Shown here one piece after another: positions 21,690 through 34,044 of a stretch of 64,000 bases of DNA. The translations under genes and the position numbers were made by a program. The DNA is from Cordilura impudica (taxonomy: Eukaryota; Arthropoda; Insecta; Diptera; Scathophagidae). Within the stretch, counting starts at the first letter, position 1; every line of letters starts with the position of its first letter. Where the stretch lies: contig OY821519.1 of the NCBI GenBank assembly GCA_963682025.1, positions 187,797,253 to 187,861,252 on the forward strand. Direction: 5' to 3'. Below the pieces are notes generated by a model. That model was not told where the DNA came from. It saw only the letters and a list, made by a program, of their open reading frames with translations, and did not search any database.

Positions 21690-22560
21690 TTATTGACAAG
21701 ATGTAAAATATTTGGTGTCAAAATTTGTGGTTGCTAGATTACGCTGCTTGGATTTGCCCATATTCATAATAGAGAAAGTTTGTTCACATATATGTACATG
21801 TGGAACTATGTAAAGATGGAATGTATGCGACGTTTTCAGGAAAATCTCTTGGTAACCATTTATTAAAATTGAGAAAATCGGTTTCTTGAAACTTATTAGA
21901 AATATGATCAAATGATTCAACGTGGTTGCCCATATCTGAATTTATTTTTAATATTTTTCACAGCTTAACCACCTTACCTCACAATAATTTTTATGAAATT
22001 TACTACTGACATGACTACATTCATGACAAAATCGCAATGATTTTATTGACTTTTCAACAATGTTACCATACTTTTATTTGTTCCAATTATCGAAGGCTCA
22101 CCATCTGTCTTAGATCTAGCAAGTTTTTATTTTTTATATCAAGACCAGCTCTTTCACATTCACAAAGTAGACTAGTCAACAAATCACTACCAGTGGTCCG
22201 TTCTCTCAGTGAACTAATGGCCAATAATTCTTCCTAAACATCAATATCATCACGACAAATATCATAAATTGATGATTGATTGATGAAATATCGATGAACT
22301 CATCAACAGCTGCAAAAAATATGTAATATCTTGAGTTATTGTTTGAATTGGTCAAATTTGTTATGAGCCATTTCAACAACCTGGCGCTGATCTGTGGTTC
22401 TACTCAATGAAATATTTTCAAATTCTCTTTATGTGTCAGGAGACAATTTTTTTGTTGCTGTCAATAAACATAGTTTAACAAAATCCTCCTCAGCAAATGC
22501 GCGAAACAACTTCCGTTTCATTATGCATTCTAACAATGCAATGTGTCAGAATTCCATGAG
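21690..22560 (-). pseudogene. hAT-like (GTF2IRD2/ZBED-type) transposase relic
   Basis: The minus strand, with many stops and frame changes, shows a C-terminal stretch CEQTFSIMNMGKSKQRN. This resembles the conserved E.FSxMN..K...RN segment of hAT dimerisation domains in GTF2IRD2/ZBED-like proteins. Upstream words GNIVEKSIKS and FCHECSHVSSKFHKNYCEV are in the same order as such proteins. No terminal repeats are visible. It is a decayed gene with no working frame; family assignment is by motif only. Confidence 0.5.
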
Positions 22561-22990
22561 TGTTGAATTCCCCTAATAAATTATAATAATTAGTGAATAC
22601 GTTTAATATTATCTTTCATTTTATTGGTCATCTTAACGTAAATTTTATTCTTAATCTTATTATTGGCCAATATAGCACAAATTTTAATTTAACAATATTT
22701 AGTTAAGTCTACACTTTTATGTATAATTTTAGCATAAATTCTTAAACAAAATTCAGTAATTAAAATTCAGGTACAAGGACGAAATTGTCTGGACGTATAT
22801 TCTCCACTCCAGCCTTTGCTCATAAGATTCCAGGACGAAATCATCAGGATATTGTCCACAGTTATTCGGATACAACTACATGTCACGCAATTAAGATATT
22901 CAAATATATCAGGACATTGTCCACATCAATGTTTCAGCTACAACAAGCATATTAATCTAAATAAAATTCATTCGTTAATATGTATACGCT

Positions 22991-23278
22991 ATGGAAACAT
23001 CAAGACAATTGTTGGATTCGCTATTAGAAATGGGTGAATCTATTCAACCGATCATCCGGAAGTTAAAAAGGATTCTGCGGACAGAAAAACAACGTCAAAA
23101 TACTTTGAAGAACGTATACGGCGAATACAAGAAGCTTGGAGCCAGTTTGAGGCCCAAGACTCAAAATTACTATTCAAAGGTCGAGGAGTTAGCAGTATCA
23201 TATGCAAAAACATTCACTTCAGACGAAAAGAGACTACAATCATCATTCGAAAAAAAAACAAAGGACATTAGAAATTAA
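22991..23278 (+). CDS. hypothetical 95-codon ORF, possibly Gag-like
   Basis: This open frame starts METSRQLLDSLLEMG and is lysine-rich and helix-forming (EKQRQNTLKNVYGEYKKLG), with no cysteine motif, membrane segment or signal peptide. It is hydrophilic, with heptad-like spacing that could form a coiled coil. This composition resembles the N-terminal part of insect LTR-retrotransposon Gag proteins, but I do not recognise a specific family, and no protease, RT or LTR is found around it. It lies between a hAT-like relic and a Helitron-like fragment. It may be a remnant rather than a gene. Confidence 0.3.
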   Translation: METSRQLLDSLLEMGESIQPIIRKLKRILRTEKQRQNTLKNVYGEYKKLGASLRPKTQNYYSKVEELAVSYAKTFTSDEKRLQSSFEKKTKDIRN

Positions 23279-23514
23279 AAACGATATTTAAAAAAATTTT
23301 AATTACGAAGAAAACAACAGAAACATTTGCACTATATTGATGTGTTAAATGTCGAATTATTAAATACTCGTAAAATAAAAAATTTCTAAATAGCAACATT
23401 TTTTCTAAATGAATGTAATTATATCAAAGGGCAACATAAAATATAGAAAAGGGCCGCACTTTGTGCATCCGTGGTTTAGACCGCCTATACCATAATTTTA
23501 GATAAAGGGTCGTA

Positions 23515-23755
23515 AGTTCAACTATTGGATATAGAAAATATGCATAAACCAAGTTTGTGTGTCATTGTTAGAAATTTGTTACCTGCCGATATGAAAAAGT
23601 TAATATCGGATGGGGACTTGGTCGAAAAATGGGCCGACCATGACCATACTTCGTAAAGTCCCATATTTTTGCAAAATATATACAAACCAAATCTGTGCAA
23701 TATTTTAATTTTTTGATAGATTTAAGTGAAAATCGGGTAGCGATTTATTATGGGG
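23515..23755 (-). mobile_element. Helitron-like family A, internal fragment
   Basis: On the minus strand it matches the internal part of family A: the TCGGTCCATTTTTGGACC-like block and the GATATGAACTTTTTCATATC block that pairs with itself. Both ends are missing. Confidence 0.7.
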
Positions 23756-24854
23756 CTATGAATAAGAACGATTGCACATGGTTTATTTTTTAATTTGACC
23801 ATTTGCTTTGCACTTATTCATTGGCGTTATGTCATCGTATAAAATCGAATTGGATTTAGTAAGCTTGTTTACTAGACTTTTATTTTTCGATAATTTTGAA
23901 AAAAATTTCAATAGAGTTATTGAACCATACGAAATAATTAAACGGGTGAAATTCATTTCAATTCTTGGGGAAAATATTCAAGGCGTATTATAATCAGAGC
24001 TCCATATTACTCATGTTTCGAGCTATTCGAGCTGCTTGAGTATTAGATGAGCTACTCGAGGTGAAAGAGTAGCTCGACTAGTAAAAACTAAATTTTTTTT
24101 CATTTTTGAAAGCATGAAAATGAAAATATAAGTATTTAGAATATATCACATGAATATCACATGAAGCAGACTGACCTACTGGCGTGGGAAAACTACTACT
24201 GTATGAAAATATGTACACTTATATATTTCCAAGTTGGTTATATTAATAGATTACATTTTGAAGTATTGAAATAGTAGAGCGGGCTGACTACTACTACTTT
24301 CCATTCAAATGTATGAAAATATGTTCTTCGTGTACTATTTTCCAAAAATATTTCAAGAGCACTTGGAAAAAACTGTTAATATTTCAATTTGAACTGTATG
24401 TGGAGGTGTTTTCAAAAATTCAAAGCATTCCAAAAAAAATGTTGGCGTGCAAAAAGTTTAAAAAAAAATATTTTTTTTTTTTAAATTTTTACACTGTCTA
24501 CATTCATAGATCACTCATTAAAAAGTATTATATTATTCGGAATAAAATCGTTGCGTCGGTATATTACTACTCGACTGATATTAACCACTTTCAATACAAA
24601 TGTGTGAAAAATTTCTCTTATTTCAAGTTTGATGTAATTTTACAAAAAAAAAAAAAAAAAAAATTAATGGCGACTTATTGTTTGCAATTGCAAATTTAAT
24701 GGGCAAAATATTCTTAATTTTTCAAAACGATACGGCAGTAATTGTGCTGTTGGCGAACTACGATCCGAAAATGCTCGACTACTTTCCATACAAATTCATG
24801 AATATATACATACCTACACTCCAGTGAAATTTGGTATCGATTTACAAAAAATAT
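23756..24854. other. no gene; low-complexity AT-rich
   Basis: It holds a short run of GAGCT/CTCGAG words (24020-24080), A/T homopolymers (24460-24485 and 24640-24665), and repeated CTACTACT words near 24190 and 24290. No supported coding or terminal-repeat structure is present. Confidence 0.45.
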
Positions 24855-25010
24855 TTAATCGGACCGGTTTCTGGCATATCAGTCTTCATTGTTTCTATAT
24901 TAAATTTTTCTACTTAGGGCGGCCGAGAGGTTTGAACCTGCATCTATCTCACATACACTCATACTTGAACTTGTTGGTCAGCGCTTTAACACACTCACCT
25001 AAGAATCAGT
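24855..25010 (-). repeat. SINE2 copy with best-preserved tRNA-like head
   Basis: On the minus strand, a tRNA-like head begins TTAGGTGAGTGTGTTAAAGC and has the B-box-like GGTTCAAACC. The sequence between them is long enough for a tRNA with a long variable arm (Leu/Ser type), but this is inference. It is followed by CTCGGCCGCCC and a tail with TATGCCAGAAACCGGTCCGA. The tail is shared with 33595-33680 and 1372-1440. Confidence 0.7.
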
Positions 25011-25084
25011 TTTCATACCATTCAGCTTTTACTTCGTATTAATTTCAGAAGATACAACTCTGTCCACACAAAGAACAATCGTTT

Positions 25085-25975
25085 TTATACCCTCCACTCC
25101 AGTGTGCAGAGGGTATATATAAGTTTGTCATTCCGTTTGTAATAATTAGAAAAAAAAATTTGGACCCCATAAAATATATATATTTGTGATCCTTATAACA
25201 ACCGGAGTTGATATAGCGATGTCCGTCTGTCCGTCTGTCCGTCTGTCCGTCTGTGGAAATCACGATGACGGCATCAATCGGGCAGCTAGGGTACTCGTTG
25301 GCATAAAAAATGATTCATTAACATCCTGAAAAGTTTGCTATTTAAAATCGTCCAAATCGGTCGATTAGGGCCCGAGATTTGAATGAAGAACTAAAAAAAG
25401 TCTTGAAAAAATATAATTTTCTATGTTGCTCTTGTCACGATCACGCCCTCAATAGGATAGCTAGGGTGATAATTTTTAGTGAGAATGATTCACCGAATTC
25501 ATGGGAAGATTTCTACTTCAAAAATCATTAAAATCGGTGGAACAGGTCCAGGTAAATCTATGAAAAATTAAAAAAAAAATGAAAAACATGATGTTTCCAT
25601 ATTGTTCCTGTTGTTATTCTAAATGTTGCATTGTTGTCATAGCTGGACTTGTTGTTTTTGTGGTCGTTGTGGTAATAATTTAATAAAAACAAATCCTTTG
25701 TACATTTTTTTTGTGAACTCTGGTAGAAAATTTTAAAAGTTTCCATTGTTTTGGCATCACTAAAAAAATTTGTTAGATCATTTCTGTCCTTGCCACGAGC
25801 CTGCATGCAAAATTTCAGATCGATTGGCTCACGGGAAAGGGGCTAAAAATCGATCCAAAATTTTGTCGACAAGCAGACACTACCAGTTAATATAAAGGCA
25901 GTAAATAAAGGGAGTAAAAGTTCACCAATAATTTAAAAAACAAATTTTTATGTATTAATTTATTTAAAGAAAAAA
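25085..25975 (+). mobile_element. Helitron-like family B, copy 3' truncated
   Basis: It begins TTATACCCTCCACTCCAGTG and carries five GTCTGTCC-type units near 25215-25256. It runs through the family B body to TATGTATTAATTTATTTAAAG and then diverges into A/T-rich sequence. The 3' palindrome and CTTACTTG are absent. Confidence 0.8.
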
Positions 25976-27485
25976 ATAATTAAATGAAATAGTAATAATA
26001 ATAAAAAAAAATAATATACAATACAAAAAAAAAGAATATATAAATAAAATAAAATAAAGATAAATGCATTCATAGCATTATAATACATATAAAAGGTCAA
26101 TGTTTTCTAACCGTAACCGTAACGAGTCAGTTGTTTTTTTTTACATGAAAATCATTTAAAACAGTTACCGAACGTAACCGGAACGTCCCAATACTTTTCA
26201 TGTGAAAAAAAGGCTGACACATTACGTAACAGTTACATGTCGCTAACTTGTTCTTTACACAGGCTACTGCTTTTGCAGCCAACTTCAAGTCTATTTATAT
26301 AGTTTCGTAAGCATAACTGATAAAATTGTTTCTATTATTTTTTGCTGTAAGTAATAAATTATAAATATACTGAATTTGCAAACTAAAATGGATACATATA
26401 TTGGAGGTGCTTTAATACAAAAGAGTTAACGAAACAAAATCAAAAAAAAAAAACAACTCTACAACATCAACAATGGCAGTCATATGTTCTTCAAATAGAA
26501 AAAAAAAACTGCAAGTGTGTTTTGTTGGCTACTAAACAAAAATAGTGTTGACAATATAACAAAATATGTAAAAGAAGTTAGTGCTATGAAATATTTTATT
26601 TTGTTTAAAAAAAAAAATCGCAAAATGAAAGGCTATAATTCCATTAATAATCAAAAGGCGTTAAACTAATTTATTTATTTTTACGTTGTACTAATGCATT
26701 TTAAATAAGTAAAAGTAATTGTATATTTAAATAAAAATGCATTTGTATTATATGTTGCTGTCGTATTCAGAAAAATCAAGTAGCTGACTATACGACTACA
26801 AATGCTGCTGCCAGCAGTCGTCTATGTGTTTCATTCATGATGTTGCATTTTTTTGCGAGCAATACTTACATATATTCTAAATAAAGAAATAATAGTTCTT
26901 TTCATACTGCGAAATCTATACAAATATATGTACAAATACTATATGTCAAATTTCAAATTTGCAATAATTGATACATTTTTGAAAGAAAATTGTATAATAT
27001 GAAATGTCTTTAATTTATTTCATAGAAAACAATTTTTTGAGGTGCGTGGATTTTCCATATTTACTGTTTTACTATTTTCGTAATGAGGTTAAATGAGTTA
27101 AAAAGAATTTAAAATATTTGAAAGAATTTAAAATATTTGAAAATATTAGGTGAGGATCCTCAAGATGTAATATACGGTCGGTCTAAAACTTTTCACTTAG
27201 AGCCACAGTTAAATTCGAAACAACAAAAACCCATATATTTTGTGCATAAAGTTTAACATTAAATGTGCTTTTCTAAAATGTCTATATATTTTTTCTCATT
27301 CATTTCTGACCATCTTCAATGTAAATTTACCAAAGTTTTTTTTATTGCAATATGTATATAAAACTTAAAAATTTAATATTTTTTATTGTGTATTAACTTA
27401 TTATTCTGTGATTTTCATTACATCACAAAATGTTACAAATTGGCACTACTGTTTCAAAAACAGAAAACTTCTAAATCAGTTGAAA
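25976..27485. other. no gene; AT-rich with a small hairpin
   Basis: Mostly low-complexity A/T sequence. A ~90-bp imperfect inverted repeat lies at 26129-26222, with TTTTTTACATGAAAATC on one arm and CTTTTCATGTGAAAAAAA on the other, in a stretch rich in CCGTAACCGTAACG words. Confidence 0.45.
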
Positions 27486-28036
27486 ACAGTTGATCTGTAA
27501 AACTGTGTGTGAAATTGTGTCAAATAAAATTACAAATATTAATAAATATAGTAATACATATATATATATTTTATTAATTTTGTTAAGAATTAGCACAAAA
27601 TTGATTTTCCATTTTGCATTTCATTTATAAAGAATTCTGCCATATTTTGTTAAAGGGAAAATCCATTTTTGTTATATTAAAAAAAACAGACTTGCATTTA
27701 ATTTTTCCGTGACTGCCTCAATAATTGCGTAGATGCCACCACAATATTTTTTGTAATTAAAACAGTTGATCTGTAAAAATGTGTGTGAAATTGTGTCAAA
27801 TAAAATTACAAATATTAATAAATATAATAATACATATATATATATTTTATTAATTTTGTTAAGAATTGGCACAAAATTGATTTTCCATTTTGCATTTCAT
27901 TTATAAAGAATTCTGCCATATTTTGTTAAAGGGAAAATCCATTTTTGTTATATTAAAAAACAGACTTGCATTTAATTTTTCCGTGACTGCCTCAATAATT
28001 GCGTAGATGCCACCACAATATTTTTTCTAATTAAAT
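27486..28036. repeat. direct tandem duplication, ~276-bp unit
   Basis: ACAGTTGATCTGTAAAA begins both units (27486 and 27762). The units run in register through GTGTGTGAAATTGTGTC, AGAATTCTGCCATATTTTG and GTAGATGCCACCACAATA, with only a handful of differences. Parts resemble the inside of family B (AATTCTGCAGTATTTTG, AGATGCCGCC), so the duplicated unit may derive from a diverged family B copy. Confidence 0.85.
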
Positions 28037-28299
28037 ATTAACCAATATCTAACTAGAATTATGATTTATTCTGACTAAAAAGTTCCAATTAAAAGTTATT
28101 CATCCCAATTATGAATATTCTCAAGGAATTTCTTTCTCACGGAAAATACATTTCTCGAGAAAAAAATTCCTCCAATTATAAATTCCGCGTGAACAAAAAA
28201 TGATTAACTGGCATCATCGAATTTCGAAGCCACTTGCTTTGCTTATTGACAATTTATTTTCTATTTTTTGTGTGTGTGCAAACGAGCCTACAATAAATG

Positions 28300-29010
28300 T
28301 CCCAATAAACATTTTTGTTTGCTATCAACTTGAGGTGCATTTGAGATCAAATACATTTCTCAAATCTCCAACGTTAATTCTCAAATGCCCTCAATAGTTC
28401 GAATATAGTCTTCTCAACTTAAAAGGCACATTTTTTATATGGCGTTTTTCATAGTTATCAAATTGAGAAATTTGTGATTCTCAACTTGATAGCAAAGAAA
28501 TATTTCCAATCGGTATCAAATGGAAGGTACGGAATTGCCATATTAAAAAATATTATACCAATTTTAGAAATGAAAACAATGTACTTTTTTTAATGTTTTA
28601 ATTTAATTTCATTATATATTTAACATTACTATGTACATATTTAACATTAAATGTACATATTATGTACATTTTTTAAAATTTATAATTAAAAATAAATGAA
28701 TTAATTAGTTGTACATTTTCTGAAAAATTCGACAAAAAGCAGAAATAATTAAAAATATATCAATGATTTATTTGTACTTTTTTGGCATTTTTTAATTTAA
28801 TTTATTATTTATGACATATTTAAATAATATCTCAGACTTAACACAAATCGTATTCAAGTTGAAAAAATGTTTGGTCTCAAGTGGAGAAAAGTGTTGGATA
28901 TCCAATTGAGAGTAAAAATGTTTCTCAAAGATTGGAAAAAATGTTAAGTCTCAACTTGATGTCAAGTTGAAAGCAAACAAGGAGAAAAATTGTTCAACCC
29001 AAGTTGAGAA
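28300..29010. repeat. degenerate fold-back repeat with CTCAACTTGA words
   Basis: The left part holds TTTGTTTGCTATCAACTTGA and CATTTCTCAAATCTCCAA. The right part holds the inverse forms (TTCTCAAAGATTGG, TCAAGTTGAAAGCAAACAAG). Several more copies of CTCAACTTGA/TCAAGTTGAG occur between 28430 and 29030. This resembles an old MITE or fold-back element with repeated subterminal motifs. The exact ends and the target duplication cannot be set. Confidence 0.55.
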
Positions 29011-29998
29011 TTACATTTGACATCAATTTAAGAACTTAACTTTTCTCCAACATTGTAGAAATAATATTTCAATGCATACTGGGGAATGACCGAAACTAAC
29101 ACATAAACAGTTTTTTCCTATTTGAAAAACATATGACTGTCATTGTTGCTGTTGTAGAGTTGTTATACCCTCCACTCCAGTGTGCAGAGGGTATATATAA
29201 GTTTGTCATTCCGTTTGTAATAATTAGAAAAAAAATTTTGGACCCCATAAAATTTATATATTTGTGATCCTTATAACAACCGGAGTTGATATAGCGATGT
29301 CCGTCTGTGGAAATCACGATGACGGCATCAATCCGGCAGCTAGGGTACTCGTTGACATAAAAATGATTCACTAACATCCTGAGAAGTTTGCTATTTAAAA
29401 TCGTCCAAATCGGTCGATTAGGGCCCGAGATTTGAATGAAGAACTAAAAAAGTCTTGAAAAAAAATAATTTTCTATGTTGTTCTTGTCACGATCACGCCC
29501 TCAATAGTACAGTGATCATTTTTAGTGAGAATGATTCACCAAATTCATGGAAAGATTTCTACTTCAAAAATCATTAAAATCGGTGGAACAGGTCCAGGGA
29601 AATCTCTGAAAAAGTAAAAAAAAAATGAAAAACATGATATTTCTATATTGTTCTTGTTGTTATTCTAAATGTTGCATTGTTTTCATAGCTGGACTTGTTG
29701 TTTTTGTGGTCATTATGGTAATAATATAACAAAAACAAGCCCTTTGTACATTTTTTTATCAACTCTGGTAGAAAAATTTAAAAGTTTCCATTGTTTTGGC
29801 ATCACTAAAAAAATATATTAGATCATCACAAGCCTGCCTGCAAAATTTCAGATCGATTGGGTCACGGGAAAGTGGTTAAAATCGATCCAAAATTTTTTCG
29901 ACAAGCAGACACTACGAGTTAATATAAAGGGAGTAAAAATTCACCAACATCTAAAGCAAATAATGCTAAAATACCTAGTTGTTAATAAAAAAAACAAT

Positions 29999-30624
29999 TG
30001 GGCAATTCACAATGGGTAATGTATCGTTGTATCTCTTGTATCGTGTATCACTTTACAATAGTGTAAAATTGTTGTTGGTAATTTTCACTGAAAAATCTGA
30101 TACACGATCCAACTTCATTTGCTATGTTTAGTAAATGTTGTATATTGTATCATAACATATCAGTTCCAAGTGAATGCCAGTTTTTATGAAAAAGAAAAAA
30201 CAAATACATAGAATATTATCAGCATAAATAATTATAAAATAAAATATGGCAAATAATGCAAATAACGCAAATACATCGATAAGTTTATTTATATAAAAAT
30301 TAATGTTTATATTTTTAGTATGTATTTTCTCTTTCAGTACCAACCAAAACATTTAACATTTTTTTTTTTTCATTTTAAATTAAAATGCAAGAGGTACGTA
30401 ACTAAAACTCCAGGGTATATCTCACGACCAAAAAGCAAACACTGACAAGTGTTTTCTCTTATACAAAATAGCAAAAGCGACGAAGCGATCTTTCCTCGTT
30501 GGATCGAAAATTACTAAAGAAAGCGTTTTACAATATGAAAATACAACTGAGTGTTCACAACAAATGATTGTATTGTGTATTTCAATACAACATACAATAT
30601 ACAACACCTGTTGTGAATTGCCCA
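29999..30624. mobile_element. MITE, TIR TGGGCAATTCACAA, AAT duplication
   Basis: TGGGCAATTCACAA opens at 29999, and TTGTGAATTGCCCA closes at 30624. AAT flanks both (29996-29998 and 30625-30627). The uninterrupted target can be read at about 18095-18105 in family B copy 1, which confirms the boundary. The interior has no ORF that looks coding. A 3-bp duplication suggests PIF/Harbinger or a CACTA-like group, but AAT is not the usual TWA. Confidence 0.83.
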
Positions 30625-30666
30625 AATGTAAATTTAGCAAAAAAATTTATGTATTAATTTATTTAA

Positions 30667-31153
30667 GGTGCTATTACACGAAATGTTTTTTACATATGTA
30701 CTGTCACTTTTTTATCCATATGAAATTCCTCATGTCTGTCAAAATTGTCTTTTACATACGATTCATAATTTTTGCTATCACACGTGCATATGTATTTCCG
30801 TCTGACATAACCTCTAAATGTAAACAACAGCTAATTTAATTTGTGAATTTACAAAAATTTATTGTTAAAAAAAGGTTATTTATTTTTTAATTGTTAATTA
30901 ATACTAAAGAATTTATTTTTTTTCAATATTAATCTTTAAAATTTACTCTGTTTTTCTTTCGCCACAAGCAGTGTTGTATTTTCATATGTTTGTCATGCAA
31001 AAATAGAACCTGTTCTAATTGAAAAATGTACATGTGACTTTCCTCATGTGTTGTACACAAACAATGTTTCATATGTATCACACGATGTGTACAACTTTTG
31101 TTGTGGGAAAATTTGACAGTACATATGTAAAAAACACATCATGTAATAGCACC
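30667..31153. mobile_element. MITE, TIR GGTGCTATTACA, TTTAA duplication
   Basis: The ends are GGTGCTATTACACGA and the inverse TGTAATAGCACC, with pairing extending ~40 bp (TTTTTTACATATGTACTGTC is shared). TTTAA flanks both sides (30662-30666, 31154-31158). Copy 1 of family B keeps the empty site (AATTTATTTAAAGAGAAAA read on the minus strand). No coding region is seen. Confidence 0.83.
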
Positions 31154-33594
31154 TTTAAAGAGAAAAACACAAAAACAACGTTTGATGTTGTATTTTTTGT
31201 GTGTAATATTTAAATATACATACATACACATATTAAATAATACAAATAATGTACATATATTATATATATGTATGTATGTATATTCATAGTAACTGCATGT
31301 TAGAAATAAATCGGTTATTTTATTTACATAAAATTCTGCAGTATTTTGTTGTGGGGAAAATACATTTCTTTTGTATTAACAGAGTGTCACTTCATTTTGC
31401 TCAGCGTGACTATGCCACAGTAGATGCCGCCATAATTTTTGTTTGTTCTAATTAGCTTTGCAATAGTTATTTCTATTTTAACATGAATGTTAATATTTTC
31501 AACTAGATATCATACAGAACAATGTTAAGAGTATACACGGGTTGGTCTTTTATTTCATACGTTTTTTCATTATTCTTTTACAAATATGAACATAAGTTTG
31601 GCATGTTAACTTTTTGTTGTCTTTACAAAATAGAGTTACCGAGTTCATCAATGAGTTTTTTGCATTCAAAACAGTTCTACATAGTTATATAGAACTATTA
31701 TTCTGCTTTACCTACAAAATATCTGATTGCGATTACATCTTATTTTTAAAAATTGTTTATAATTAATAAAGCATTATTATTCACATAAATATAAAATTGC
31801 ACTTTTTAAATTTTCCATTCAAATTTAAGAAAATATCAATTCTTATAAAAATTGAAATTAAAATTTCCAATTATAAATTTAGAAAATATTAATTGAATTT
31901 CAGAAAATCATATCAAAACGTCGGAAATAATAATTTTAAATTTAGAAGACATCAATTGCATCTTTAATATATAAATTTTATTCGTTAAACAAAAATTGAA
32001 ATTCCAAAAAAAAAACACCAAATATGTTTACATTTAAAAATGTTTACATTTAAAAATAAATATTGCCATTCAGGAGACATTAATAACTTTTCAGTACCGC
32101 GATTCAGTAACTTCTTTTAACGATAGTCGAATCGTAAAAAAAAGAAAATTGCAAAATTAGAAGTAAAATTTTTAAACGATATTCGCTATTGTTAAAGTCA
32201 GCTGTTGTTGTTATCTAAACGACAACCATTTTTGTGTTGTTTATTCAATCGATAAAAACTTAAATTTTTAGGTTGAAATGTCGTCATACATAAATAAAAA
32301 TCATAAAATAGTAAAAATATTTTGCTTTTATTAAAAAACTTTTTTATATAAATAAAAAAATTATATAGCATATTCAATTCATTATTTTATTTTCAAATAA
32401 AAAAACAGAAATATTAGTAAAAAAAATAAAGATATTAAACATAAACATAAAATCATCCTGTCAAACACGAAGTAATTTGTTTTTTTCTATTCTTTGTGTT
32501 TTTCGCTTATTTTGACAGAGGTGCCACTAGTTTACAATCTAAATAAATAGAAAAACAGATTTGTCGACTGTCGTTAAGATGTATGTACTTAGTGAATCAC
32601 TTAATCCTTAGTGCAAACAACAATAGCTGTCGATATATTTTGCGATTGTCAGATCGTTGAATTTGAAATTTACAAAATCGCGCTACAGAAAATATTAATT
32701 TAAATTCAATGAATTTAAGAAAACCTCAAATGATATTTAAGAATTGCTAATATAAAAATTGTTACATAAGTAAACGTAATTTGATGAGAATGTTATTTTT
32801 TATATATAAATTTTCACAATTTTATTTTTGGATGAAAATTTGAAGTTTTTCAGAAAATAAAGATAACATTAAATTATTTTATTTAAAATGTTTGGGACTT
32901 TTGGTTTTTTGCGTTTGGCATCCCTAATTTGATTATTTATTATTACTAATTTATTCTCTATGTTTTCAAAATATGGCAATATTTAAAAAAAAAATTGAGA
33001 GACCTTTTTTTCTTTTTGGTTATTATTTTGTTACTCCATCCGACCTATATGGCCACAATGAAGAAATATTTGGCCAGTTAAAAGAAACTATACAGCCACA
33101 TCCAATTAGCAAGATTTAATGCATATAGCCACTCTACACAACCATTACCTTTGCAATGGTTAGGGCGAGCTATTTATTTAGCAAAAACTAAATTAAACGA
33201 GAAGTTATGTCATATAACCGGTAACGCATGCATATAGGTATATAACCTAAATGCATGGCGATCAGCAACCACGATGACCAAAAAGCAAACACCGAAATAA
33301 ATCCGAAATAATAGAAAAGACGAAAACCAACCCAAAGAATTTTCTTAAATAATTTGGTATTAAGTTTAACAAATTGTTTACTTTTTCCAATATTTTGTTT
33401 ACATTTATTATCAATACTCAAACCGAGGTGGAGGGTATTAAAGATTCGGCACAGCCGAATTTAACACTCTTACTTGTTTTTTTTAATTTTTAGTATTTTT
33501 GCATTTATACTTCTAATTTCCACTATTATCAGTTTCGTAAGAATTGCCATATGTAATGAATGTGATGAACTTTTTAAATATATTTGAGTTGATG

Positions 33595-33680
33595 CTTCAA
33601 TTAATCGCTGATGAAGGCTGAAATGCCAGAAACCGGTCCGATTAAGAATGCAGTATAGTTATGAATTTTTAAAATATATG
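33595..33680 (+). repeat. SINE2 tail fragment
   Basis: The stretch CTGATGAAGGCTGAAATGCC, then AGAAACCGGTCCGATTAAG, matches the SINE2 tails at 1372 and 24855. The tRNA-like head is missing. Confidence 0.6.
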
Positions 33681-34044
33681 CTTGAAACAAAATTTGCATA
33701 TTAATTACAGTACTAATTGCAATATGTCTGAAAAATGACTTCAAATCTGACAAAAAATATTTAAGTAAGATATTTTACAAAGATATAGTTTTTACAGTTT
33801 AAAATATGAGGTCATTACTTAATTCTAATTTCAAAGTAATCCGGCTAAAACTTTCTATACAATAGTGTGAAAGTTTGCCCTTATAGTTCGTTTACATCTA
33901 TGGAAAATCTAGCAGATTTTAGTTGAAATCTATTTCAAAATCTATATCGACATTATGTGAGATTATGTTTCCACAACAGTAAACAGCTTATTAAAATAAA
34001 ACATATAAACTAGAAATACCAAAAATAAACAAAACGATAGGAAA

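Larger units (their letters stand above)
29163..33476 (+). mobile_element. Helitron-like family B, copy 3 (full length, two nested MITEs)
   Basis: It has both complete ends: TTATACCCTCCACTCCAGTG...AGAGGGTATA at 29163, and GATTCGGCACAGCCGAAT, TTAACACTCTTACTTG ending at 33476, followed by a T run. The span is 4.3 kb, or about 3.2 kb without MITEs at 29999-30624 and 30667-31153. It aligns collinearly, in reverse, with 13669-18916. There is no helicase or Rep domain, so it is non-autonomous. Confidence 0.88.

Noticed and set aside
24000..24080. A regulatory array of GAGCT/CTCGAG words
   Set aside because: There are only a few copies in ~60 bp, and a source or partner gene is not present.
26129..26222. 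A non-coding RNA gene (hairpin with CCGTAACCG words)
   Set aside because: The imperfect hairpin alone, in low-complexity sequence, is not enough to call an RNA gene.
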